From: Sphagnum magellanicum
Lineage: Eukaryota; Streptophyta; Sphagnopsida; Sphagnales; Sphagnaceae
Length of the DNA: 64,000 bases
Assembly: GCA_021904315.1 (NCBI GenBank)
Contig: CM038910.1
Span: 24,066,256-24,130,255 of the forward strand
Direction of reading: 5' to 3'
Within the stretch, counting starts at the first letter, position 1; each line of letters opens with the position of its first letter. Positions 22,997-34,178 of the stretch are shown here, one piece after another. The notes beneath the pieces were generated by a model that did not search any database, was not told the DNA's origin, and was given only the letters and a program-made list of their open reading frames with translations. Both the position numbers and the translations under genes were made by a program.

Positions 22997-23756
22997 GTGA
23001 ATAAATGGTTAGTCCTATTTTTTAACCTATTTACTTAAGTAGGTAATTAGGTATATATGTAACCTAGGTATGTACGTATGTCCTACCTACTTAATTTACT
23101 TACTTACTTACCTAGCCTACCTATGCATATGTATTGACATATTTAACTATATTTTTATTTTTATTTCAAAATTGAATTAAGATGCCACATGGAAATTTTT
23201 ATTATGCCACACATGTCACAATGGAAATGAAGAATTATAATGAATGGTGGAAAAGGGAAAAAAAATCACCCAAAAATCCCCATAATGCCACATGTCAAAT
23301 TTTAATGGATCGATGAAAATTGACGTCAGATTGATGTCACCATGGTAATTACAAATTAATTGCATTAAAGTTACAATAATTATTTTTACATAGTTGTAAT
23401 TAAGTTGCATATTTATAAGGTTTCATATATAGTGAATTGCATTTGTTGTAACTCATGCAACTTATTTAATAGTGTAACAAATGTCAATGCCATGGAGTTC
23501 ATTCATTTAAATGGTCATCCATGACTTGTAATAAACTTGTACCTAACTTTTAGTTCATTTTTAGTTAGCTTTGAGTAAAATTTTAATTCATTTCCATTTG
23601 ATTCATAATTCACTTCCAGTTGACTTTTAATTCACACTTGGTTAAGTTTTACTTAATTTTTAATGAAAATCTAGTTAACTTTTAATTAAATCCTAATTAA
23701 CTTCAAGTTAAGTTCTAATTAAATTTTAGTTAACTCATAGTTAACTTTAAATTAAG
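22997..23756. other. AT-rich spacer with short repeats
   Basis: It holds a pair of inverted ACCTACTT/AAGTAGGT-type motifs with TACTTACTTAC runs (23030-23130) and a stretch of short repeats based on AGTTAACTTTTAATTAA (23530-23760). No gene is seen. Confidence 0.4.
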
Positions 23757-24110
23757 AAGGTTTTCAAAAAGTTTATTTATGCACACATAGAAGCCTCTTT
23801 GGAAACTTCATGGAGCTAAGTCCCCAAAGGGATATAAATAGAGGTAGGACCTTTCATTTCCTTAAGTTTATTTAATAGTAGTCTTACGCACAATTTTACA
23901 CCATAGTTTTGTCATGTTCTTTTCATGTTCATGTTTGCATATGTTAGCATAATAAATATCTATTTCCACATTGGTCCTGCACATCTCATGTTCTTGTTTT
24001 AATTTCTTGTGTTCTTATTTTTGAATAACATGATCTTGTTTTGTTCCTTATTTGAAAGTTAAATTTAAACCTCTCTTTTAACCTTTGTTTTTGTATATAT
24101 TTATGTCCTT
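23757..24110 (+). repeat. Diverged LTR of the same gypsy family, opposite orientation
   Basis: The plus strand here matches the minus-strand LTR sequence: TTTTCAAAAAGTTT, CACACATAGAAGCCTC, GGAAACTTCATGGAGC, then TCCCCAAAGGGATATAAATA with the TATA box at about 23830, then the AGGTAGGACC region. It lies 760 bp from the 5' LTR in inverted orientation. No internal coding of its own is seen, so it is probably another solo or truncated LTR. Confidence 0.55.
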
Positions 24111-24567
24111 GATAAATAACACTCATAATGATAAAAATATGTTGAATTACAATGAGTTGTAAATGAGTTACAAATGGTCATTGCAATGCAAAAACCCAAT
24201 TGCAAGGGTAGTTGCAAATTACCCCATTTTTTCATAATGAACATTTAAATATCTTACCATTGCAAAAAAGTATAATGTGTAACCTATTATGTTAATGGTA
24301 AATTAATTACTAAATGAGGTTGTTGAATTTATTTGCCAATAATTGATTTACACATTACACCTATTTTAAAATGTTTTAATTACATGATAATAGTTTGTGG
24401 TTTACGTACAAATGTTCATTCTTGGTATGGAGAGGTGTTTATAAAAATTTGAATGATCCTCAACAAAGATGTAAAGGCAAGGATAAAATAACGGTCACAA
24501 CTAATTGAATAGACATTTGTCATGCATTTAAAAAAATTTATCTAATTATTGTATTCTTATATTTGTT

Positions 24568-26533
24568 TCAAGTTTTAAAAATATGAATATGTTGATAATG
24601 CATTTTAATTGATTTGTTTATTTTAGTCATGTATAATGTACAATATGTAACAATTGCATATGGATCAAGTATAAATTGGATATGAATATTTGCAAACCAA
24701 ATGTGTGAAATTATTTTGTTGAAATCATTTGTTTGAATATATTTAAGGTTTGTTCCCAAAAAATTGAGGCTTTTTCAATTGAATTATAAGGACTAACATG
24801 TAGTTTTCATCATTTAAATCAAAATATTTCAAGAATTTGTCAAATGTGATGTTTGAATTGTTGTTTATGCTATTTAGAAATGTAAACATTTCAATGTTTT
24901 TCTTCTTGAAAATTCTTGTTGGTTTATGAATGATTTTTATTTCCATGAATGGTTTGAATTATTATTTTTATACATAAGAAGCAAGGGATAATGAAATTTG
25001 CAAATTAGTTTGTTTTGCTTTCTACATGTGTGTGAATGACAATGACATTGAACATCTTATAACAACTCTAAAATAAGTGATTTATTACATGATATATATT
25101 TGCCTACAAATTTTTTTGTGTAGATTGATGAATATTCTATCCATATTAAATGCATGATTGTGTTCACTACTCTTGTTTTCAAGGACAAAAAGAAAATCTT
25201 TTACTTCCCCAATATTGAAGGATCTTTCTTAATTAGTTCCTTAAACTATGAAATATGATGATTATAATATAAAGTGGACATGGCATGATTAGAACATATG
25301 AAATCAACAATATGTGTTGACTTTAATAAATTGAAACCATTTGGTAAATTTAAATGTTCATAATTAAGTTGAAATAAAGTTTGTAATAGTGGTTCCCATA
25401 AACATTTTGCAATAGCTAGTAGAAGGGAAAAGGTTGGTGGACCCCATTCTAATTATAACAAATAATTTTTTTTGCATACCTTCAATGTAATTGGGGGACA
25501 TTCAACATAGAACTTCCAAAACACATAACCCAATATATGATTCAAGCATTGATCAAGATTTGGTTTATTTGAAGTTTTGATAATTAATGTTTTCCACATA
25601 AATTTGCTTTCCTTTCCTTTTGCAAATCCAACCATAATTTTCGACTTTTTAAATACATACTTTGATTGCTTTAAAAATATGTTAGAAATGTTTGTAACAA
25701 AATCATAAGATTTAAGTAACAACTCCCATTTAGTAATTTGTTGATATGAACAAGTTTGGGTAATGTGTGAAAGTCATGGCTTACCATAAAATAATGCAAG
25801 GAAATTCAATTCCTTGTTATGTTAATTTTGAAAAGTTTGACCAAATGGTGATTTTGACTTGGAGCTATGTTTGTTATAACATGGTCATAGTCCACATTTT
25901 TTTGTGAGGTAAAACAATTATGTATTAATGTATTCATAACAATATCATCTATAGTTTCTTCAAACATGTCATTTGGGTCATTGTTCTTGTTTAGTTCCAT
26001 ATTATCACATGGCATTTATATGTTTTTTGCTAATTATGTATGAATAACAAATAAAGAATAATACCAATGAGGATCAATACATATATGTAATTCTTCATAC
26101 AAAGGTGTTTTTATTAAATCGTGTAAAGTTAACATCACAATGATGTTTGGATGAATATTACCTACCATATATATATATATATATGTATATATGGTGATTT
26201 ATATTTTAATTGATGATTTAAAAAATTCCTAGAGGTGGATTGCCACGAGGCAATCTAAGTAAAATGAATTGTGTTTCATCGATGTTAGCAAGAATTATTA
26301 CATTGTCATTCAATTTATACTTTTCATATCCATGTAATTTACAAATTTTTGCAAAAGTTAAATGCAATAAAACTAGCCTCTTTTCAAATAGTGTAAGACA
26401 TTTAACAAAAGCAATGGTTGAGTTCTTAAAAATTTGTGTTGATACTTGGTACAAAGGTTTTTTCCCTTTATTAATCATTGAAAAATACACATCACAAATA
26501 TACAAAAGACATTTAGAAAAATATGTCACATGA
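24568..26533 (-). mobile_element. Helitron relic: Rep-region protein, antisense
   Basis: Minus-strand blocks are collinear with Helitron replicase-helicase proteins. Block 1 (26529-26218) has LTLFEKRLVLLHLTFAKI and LRLPRGNPPLGIF, matching the zinc-associated DUF6570-type segment. Block 2 (26015-25806) has NIAPSQNHHLVKLF. Block 3 (25722-25453) has MVGFAKGKES and the LGYVFWKF segment before Rep. Block 4 (about 25440-25090) has LWEPLLQTL, HIVDFICSN, and KELIKKDPSILG. Block 5 (24946-24568) has FDKFLKYFDLNDENYM, then WFANIHIQFILDPYAIVTY, the conserved segment before the helicase. The PIF1-type helicase is not seen to the left, so the element is truncated, and frameshifts separate every block. Confidence 0.65.
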
Positions 26534-27636
26534 AAGTTTAAAAGATCATAATTTCATTAAATAAATGATATTTTAAAACATTGTTATTTGTTTATGAAAA
26601 CACAATCTTTCACAATATAAACATGGATATATTGGCACATCTAATATTTTTTCAAGGACAAAAATAATATGAGGATTTTGATGTTTGTAAAACAAAAATT
26701 GTTGAGAAAGTTGAAGTGATACCTTGCAATCCTTGTTGTTTAATGTCAAAAGATTTTTTCAAAATGTATTGCATATGGATGACTATTAATGTTAAAGAAA
26801 TGATGTGTTCAAATGTGTTCAAATGAGTTTAATTTTTTTTACTTTCGTTACATATGATTTTTTTTGTGATTTTCACATATGGACAACAAGATGTGATCAT
26901 AATTAGATTAATTAAAAGAAGAATGAGGATTTTTTGGGGAGTTGAATTGAATATCAATACATAGGTTTTGGAACACAATATCAAAATAATCTTCATTGGT
27001 ATGTATGGACATTTGGGTAGTAATCCATGATTTTGATCTTAACAATTGTATATGTTTAACCATTTGAAGAATTATTAAACCTAACGATGGGTTCATGAAT
27101 ATGAAAATAGAAACTATTTCTTTCAATGTGGATTTTGAATGTTGTGTTAAAATATTGTAAACAATTAAATCAAAAAAATTAAACCAATGAAACCTTGATG
27201 ACTATGGTGGAAATGAAGGCATTTTCTAATAATGATGAAAGGCAATGATTTGGAAAGATTGTGAAATTTTGTAAAGAATTTGTGAAAGACTTGAAGGAGT
27301 AATTAAGAAATATAATTGAAAAATAAAACCAAAAAGGATTAACAAAGGATTTGAAAGTGAAATTGAAGGATTAATAAATAAAATTAAAAAGTAAAATTGA
27401 AAGATTTGGAATAAGATTTATAGGACCAAAAAGTAGGACTAAAACGCAACAAATAGGAAAGTGGAATTCAAAGATAGGATTAATATTTATAGGACCGAAA
27501 AGTAGGACTGAAAAATAGGACTTCAAAATGTTGTTGAAGAATTGAACATTTGGATTTGAAATGTTTCAGAAACAATTTGAAGAATTAAAAAGTTATATGT
27601 GAAAACTTGGTTTTTTAAAGATGTTAAACAAACAAA

Positions 27637-27681
<45 letters not shown>

Positions 27682-28772
27682 TGAATTTTTACCCAAAAAA
27701 ATTACAACATATATATATGTGTATGTACATAAATATTTGCAATACAAAAGTAAATGATTACAATACTTTAAAATGTGTGTGTGTGTATAAACTATGATTT
27801 AAATCTATAGAGCATGAAGGAAATCAAAATTTAAACATCTTAAAGGCTCATTGATGCAACATCATCATCATCGACTAATTTCCTTTTGTCTTTCTCACGG
27901 ACTTGAGAAATTTCAAAAAACAAACAAAGTTCAAAAGTAACATATTATGTTGAGGAAATGTTAGGCCCAAAGCAAGGATACCAATACTCTTCAAATCTAG
28001 TGATGAAAGAAATGGGAGTTGACCGTAACTTGCCTTCTAAACGAATGGTTGAAATTCTAATAAGGAATTGTTCCTCTTTCATTTAAAAGATTACTTCCAA
28101 TCATTGACCTTGGATAAATGTTGTTGTGAATTGGTTATGGAATTTGAATTTCCTTTGAAGAAACTGATTAATTTTTTGTACTCCTTGGATTAATTGGCAC
28201 ACATTACAATATGAATTTCTAGTACATATTAAAATAATGTTGGCCAATTGACAAGTTTTACAAACCTATTTGAAAGGTGGTGCAACAAGGCTTACAATAA
28301 TTTTCCCACAACCTCTAAGGATTTTTTGCTCAAAATATTAGACATATGTCCCTTACATAGAATCAACACATAAAATAAAATGAATGAAAAAATTTAAAAA
28401 GAATATCACAATACATCTTTTGTGAACAGAACAATTGCATTATTCATGATGTGATTATGTGAATTCAACAAATATGGTTTTCACTCATCATTTGTTAATG
28501 GTGTCAAGATTGTGTAAAGTTTGATTTGCAAATAACAATCTTTATGATTAGTACTGACAATGCTTTTGAATAAGATCATTACAAAGTTGTTCAAAATAAA
28601 AGCTTGTTATTTTAGTTGACATTTAAAATTAAATCCTACCATGAACGCCTTAATGTCATGGTCATTTTATGTCAAGCCATCTTCAAACAAAATCTATTGA
28701 CATTGATTAAATTCACCTCTAGTGCCCATTACAACAACAATTTTTTTTTGTAGAGGGCCATGATTCCTGAAA
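26534..28772. other. AT-rich, decayed sequence, possibly Helitron 5' part
   Basis: Short minus-strand frames (26908-27126, 28694-28903) may belong to the Helitron protein's N-terminus but carry no motif I can name. A long AT dinucleotide run lies at 27639-27676. Confidence 0.35.
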
Positions 28773-29114
28773 TCAATTTTGAAATTTTTTAATGTTGTGT
28801 TCATTGTAAAGCGTAGGAACAAGTGGAGGATGAAAAAGAAGAATATTATCAATAGTAGTGGTAGAGAGCATTTTGATGACATATGGAATGTTGCATTTCT
28901 CAAATCCTTTTGCTAATTTTGGATGAACACCAAAGTTTTTCACTCTTATGTACAAACCATGTATTATTTTTACCTCATGTTGTTCCACAAATGAAGACAA
29001 AAATTTGACTATGATAGTAGTGAAACCTTCACGATCTAGTACACCACAATGTAGGTAAGCAAAATTTGTGTTTTGTTTTGGACCTTTGTCATAAGTTCTT
29101 TGGAGAAAGGTCAT
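28773..29114 (-). CDS. Unrecognised antisense ORF (113 codons) upstream of the Helitron relic
   Basis: The frame contains a protein-like stretch (FLSSFVEQHEVKIIHGLYIR, then VKNFGVHPKLAKGFEK and IPYVIKMLS) with alternating hydrophobic residues that could form a small beta-barrel, and ends in a proline-rich segment. I do not recognise the family. An RPA-like OB fold carried by some Helitrons was considered but not supported by a motif. It is antisense, in the same direction as the Helitron blocks, and an overlapping frame at 29089-29313 may be its start. Confidence 0.25.
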   Translation of the reverse strand: MTFLQRTYDKGPKQNTNFAYLHCGVLDREGFTTIIVKFLSSFVEQHEVKIIHGLYIRVKNFGVHPKLAKGFEKCNIPYVIKMLSTTTIDNILLFHPPLVPTLYNEHNIKKFQN

Positions 29115-29329
29115 TTTTTACAAGGAGAAGGTAACATGCCACTTTAATGGATTGTGAGGCCAAAAAGTCAATAGCGTGTAAAAAGCCATTGAAATGGATT
29201 ATAATTGGTTTTGTTTCCCAAAGGCTTGAGAAACCCCTTGTATTGTGTATTTGAAAAATTTTCCTTCTATTTTCATTGATGGGTGAAAAGTTCACAATAA
29301 TTAAAAGGATCATTCACTTATTGCTTTGC

Positions 29330-32300
29330 CACGCTAGGGACCAGGTAGGCATGGGTTTTGCATGTTTCCAAATCCCAAAATTAAACTATTGCCAAGTCAA
29401 AAATTTAATAAGATAAAATTCATTGGAGGAGGTCCATTGGTAAATTTATTTATTCACATCTAGCTTTTAGAAATTGGGTTAGTGGCAATAGGTACCCAAT
29501 GCCACCCTATTAGGAAAGGGTGTTAACCCAAGTTGAATATGATCACAAATAATTTTGGAAATAAACGTAGCCAATGAGAAGGTTCAACATGTATTGGGGG
29601 GTTTAGTTTGGGGGGTGGGTGGGGGGTGCATTTTTATTTTTGGTTGTTCCCAATGTGCATGTGTATCAAGGGGGGTTACCTGAGGCATGTAGAATTTGGT
29701 ATCAAAAGTTACTAGGACATTATATCAACCCCATGGTCAAGGATGGAATCATAGAGTTTAGCCCACATTGGGGGAATGTCGCCCACTTATGGGCCTTAGC
29801 CATTATAACACATGAGACAAAAATTATTAAAAGTGCAAACTTTATCAAATATTAGTACATTAACTTGCTTATTAAATATTTCTCATTATTTGTAGAAATT
29901 TTAATTTAGTTGGAAGTGCCTCTATCAATAATTTAAAGTCTTTTCACATAAACTAGTTTTAAATTTAATTATCATATTTTAATAATGAACCATTAATTAC
30001 TTGGCTCAGTTTTACACCATTCTGAAATCAATATTCATGAACAAATGACATGATTTGGATTAATTGTAGACATATGTGGGATATGTATTATAGGCAATTG
30101 AAGATGGCTTGCATGTTTGCCAAAATAGTAAAAGAAATCAAAGTTGAAAATTCCGAACTTGTGTGCACATTGTGGAATGATGGGACACATTACTATTGAC
30201 TAAAGGATTGGATTCATGAAACTTCTTCACAATTATGGGCTCAAAAAAAATACACGACTTGATTGAGTTATTAAATCACCTTCAAGAATTTGTGCTTGCT
30301 TGTTTAAGTAAAGGTATTTTCTACCATTGCCATTAGCTTAACCCAAAAAAGTATATAATTTCTTAGCATTCAATGAGATGAGCCAACATGCATTGAAGAG
30401 GTTCAATGTTTTTCCCAAACATGTTGAATTTTGTTGTTGTTGTTCGCAATAAGTTCTCATTGTGTTCCCATAAAGTTTCCAATAGGTTATCAACACGGCT
30501 CTCATGTCTTCCATGTGTTTTCCAACCCTCGTAACATCTCATTTTGTCCCATATGCTTTGCCCTAATATATATTTTTATGATAGGCCAATAAAAAATGAC
30601 ATCATGAAAAAGAATTGAACTTTGGGGGTCCCCACATCTAATTAAGTTGTTGATGGTTTTGCAAATATGGAGACTAATGAATATTCTGTGAATGACGAGG
30701 TCTTATTGCAAAACACAATTTTAAATGTTACAACTTCCATTATATATCCTAGTTATGCATTGGCATCTTCCAAATTAATTACACCATTTTAATTTTTTTT
30801 GATTTGTTTGGAAAATAATATTTTCAAAGAACACCTTTTGTCAAGGAAAATATAGAACCTTTTGGAAGATTTAAAAAATGCAATCTACCAAAATAGAATT
30901 TCCAGAATTAATTAATTAATTACTATGTTTTCTAATATGTGAAGGCATTTGAACCTAAAGGGTACCAAAACTTTGAAGGTTTTACAAGTGATATTCCATC
31001 ACATGACCATTCATGACCCTTTGAAAACAAATGGGCCACAATGATAACAACGATGGAACATACATTGAAAAACATCTTTGATTGTCTTTCATGGTTGGAA
31101 TTCCACAACCAATGCATTGACAATACAACAAAGGACTTCAAAATCAAATCAACCCATCAACATGATGCAATTGATGGCAAGTTCATATCCTTACAAAACA
31201 TCATTAAAAATGTATTATTTTTTTACATATCTCAAATGACATTTTCCTTAGCTCTATATACCAAGAATATTATGTAATTAAGCCTTGCAATATATTTCAT
31301 TAGCAAATCCAATCATTAAAATATGAAAAAAATTGTTAGGTGTTGTACAATATTTGTGTTTATAACCTGAATGTTGCAATTATGAGTTTAACTACACCAA
31401 GTGTTTGCAATTATCCAAGCAATTTTTTTTACATCTACATTGTATTTATACAATTATATAATGTATATATAATATAAAAGTATGATAACCGAACTTGATA
31501 ACCTTTGCAAGTATCAAATATGGGCCTTTGTGATACTTGATCAGTTTCAAAATGTTTGATGCGTGACATGTTTCACGAATGTATGACATGTGATACATGC
31601 TAACTTAACAAATGTTTTTATGTTACCAAATAATGTTGTAAATGATGTTTCATTCCCAACTTCTTGTCGCCCTCATATTTCAATTGAAAGCTCTTATTGA
31701 AAGTTGGATCATGTATGCAAAATGAAGAAAATGACCATTCAACAAAACAACTTTGCACTCCTCATTCAACAACACCATCTTTAATGAGCCAAAAGGTGTA
31801 CCAAGGGTTATCTATCACTACCGTAGTACCTTTACTATTTTGGCAACAAAATGTCGAATAATTATTTAAATTTGAAATCTTAACTTTGGCACCTAGTTTT
31901 TTAAGTCTGAATTTTTGGCATATAATGATTATATGAAAATAATACATATAGTTTTATTAATGTTGAGGGAGTGGTTTAGTGTGTCTAAACAACTTCCATT
32001 TTAAATCATTGTCATATAAGGTCTATAGTTCAAATCTTGACAATTGAACCTTTTTTACACAAATAATGAATAATTTTTCAAGTGTTTGACAAAATGAAGA
32101 ATAATTTAATTTATGCTGAAATGGGAAATGTACTAGGATATAGTCCCAACCCAAATCCACAAAAAAAAAAACAAAAAAAGGCGACCACCACAAGGTAAAA
32201 AAAATTCAATTTACCACTTCCTTAAAGTGATAAAATGGTCGATGGATTAATGCACAACTCAAATCAAAACCTTTGAAATGGTGGAAAGGAAAATTAAGTG

Positions 32301-32580
32301 TTATATGACTAGATTCATACTTGTAAATTATGCCTAATCTCTTGTGAAAAATGTTCTATGTATTGTTAAACAAATCGCACACAAATGTTATAATCATGTA
32401 TTATGTTTTGTTTTTCATATGTAAAATTGTACAACTTTACCAACATTGAATGGCATAAGATGTTAAATTATTCACCAAACCCTAAAATGATGGAAAGCAA
32501 GAAACCAAACACATGGACCTTCTACAAAATTGTGGATCCTACTACCAAATTGACTATTTTGTTCTTGAAAAGCACAATGG
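29330..32580. other. AT-rich intergenic sequence without recognised genes
   Basis: Only short ORFs occur (for example 29619-29855, 30932-31147, 31762-31947, 32403-32603). None shows a domain. The composition is uniform and AT-rich. Confidence 0.45.
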
Positions 32581-32587
32581 TTGAGGA

Positions 32588-32682
32588 GGGGTTTAGGGTT
32601 TAGGGTTCCCATGAGGTTTAGGGTTTAGGGTTTAAGGGTTTAAACCCTAAACCTAAACCCGAAAACCCTAAACCCTAAACCC
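32588..32682. repeat. Head-to-head interstitial telomeric repeat palindrome
   Basis: TTTAGGG units run rightwards (32588-32640) and meet CCCTAAA units (32641-32682) at the perfect palindrome GGGTTTAAACCC (636-647 of the 32-kb block). The orientation, G-strand first then C-strand, is that produced when two telomere ends are joined. TTCCCATGAGG interrupts the left arm (32606-32616) and recurs just after the right arm (32687-32697). Confidence 0.85.
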
Positions 32683-32699
32683 AATGTTCCCATGAGGTT

Positions 32700-33119
32700 C
32701 CCCAAGTTCCCAAGTTGTTCCTCAATACGTTCCCAATAACACCTTTGATTTTATCCCACATGGTTTATTCAAAGTTCAACTCTCATGTAATGTAAATTGA
32801 AAAAAATTGGGTCATAAGGGGAGTACATTTGTTGCTATTTTGCAATTAGGGCTTGCAAGAGGTGCTTCTATGGATGAATTATATGTTCTAATCCATTCAA
32901 TACATTCATCCTTAGCAATTTTCAATTCATGCTCATCCACAAAAATAATTTCCCATCCATGCAACACAATTCATCCATAAGATTTCATCATGTTTTGGAG
33001 GTTGTTGTGTAGACTCTGTCTGTCCTCTACGTGACAAAGTCAACAAATGAGTGAATGGGAAGTACCCCAAGAAAAGCTGACTAGACATTTAATTAGGAAA
33101 AAGAAAGTGTCATAAAAAG
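32700..33119. other. AT-rich spacer upstream of the glucose transporter gene
   Basis: No gene or element is recognised. It contains short AATTCATCC-type direct repeats (32890-32990). Confidence 0.35.
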
Positions 33120-34178
33120 TACGATTCTCGTGCGAACGCGGTTATTTGGAAACGGGATATTTCGTTTTTTGTTCACACTGAACTACTGGACCATGGCTAT
33201 TCTATTGCCACTAGGACCACTGGACGTTTGGTTTTCACCGCGTTCACACAAGATCCAGGGAACATAATGTGAATCGAGTTAATAGGAATCGAGGTCGAGG
33301 TTGAAGCCCCCGAGCGCGATGGACGCAACAGCGCGAAATGCGACGCTCTCGCGAAGACGACGCATCCCGGCGTTTTGATTTTTGCAATTTCGCGCAAAAC
33401 AATTTTCCATAGCCAGCGGGAACAGCGGAATCACGACGCCAGAAGAAGATTCGCACAAACGTGGTCAGAAAGCACGACCCTTTTGATACAAAATTTGGAA
33501 GAATAATTAATTGCAAAGAAAGAGAGAAAGCAAAAAGCAAGAGAGAAAGAGGACATGATGCACGATCAATACTTTTTTTCTTTTTTCCTTCTTCTTCTTC
33601 TTCTTCTTATTATTATTATTATTATTATTATATTTTTCTGTCTTCATGTTTGTTGGTAATTCGTGACTGAGAGAGTATTTCGAGTAGCTTTGATGAAGAA
33701 AAGAATTTCTGCACATTATGGAAAATTGGCGCTGTGATATTGATTTGTTTATTGTTGCTTTTTCTGCTTCACCAACGTCTCTAGGTCTTATTTGTGACGC
33801 TCTGTGGAAATGCTCTTAGTCTCTGTTGCAAATCTTGCTGAGAAAAGCAAAAAAATAAAAATAAAAATAAAAATAAAAAGAACTCTATAAGGAAGAAATC
33901 ACGGGAAGTTTGCGGTGAAAGTCTGGCTCTAGAGTCTAGGTATGAACTTTTTGTCTGGTCCAAATTTTGCTGAGAAACCAAACCTCGTGCTGTTGTTTTG
34001 TGGCTGAAAAAATCGCAGTCGCTGAAAACATATTAATCCAGGGGAAGCAGTTCTTGAGGATTTTCCGTTGGAGACGCGTTGTTGATGTATTAATAATTAT
34101 TACGGTTTTTTTTTGGGGGGAGTTTTGCAGAGACGACGCTGGGAAAAATTGTCGATGCGATAATAAAAAGAAGAAGAA
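33120..34178 (+). promoter_or_regulatory. CpG-rich promoter and leader of the glucose transporter gene
   Basis: From about 33120 to 33470 CpG frequency rises sharply against the AT-rich surroundings (CGTGCGAACGCGG, GCGCGATGGACG, CTCTCGCGAAGACGACGC), as expected of an unmethylated promoter. A CTT/ATT microsatellite (33585-33631) and an AAATA run (33849-33877) follow. A possible leader intron runs from GTATGA at 33940 to TTTTGCAG at 34130. An in-frame TAA at 34164-34166 precedes the ATG. No convincing TATA box was found, so the transcription start is uncertain. Confidence 0.45.

Noticed and set aside
27523-27747. Antisense ORF of 74 codons around an AT dinucleotide run
   Set aside because: The Tyr-Ile repeat is encoded by the (AT)n microsatellite.
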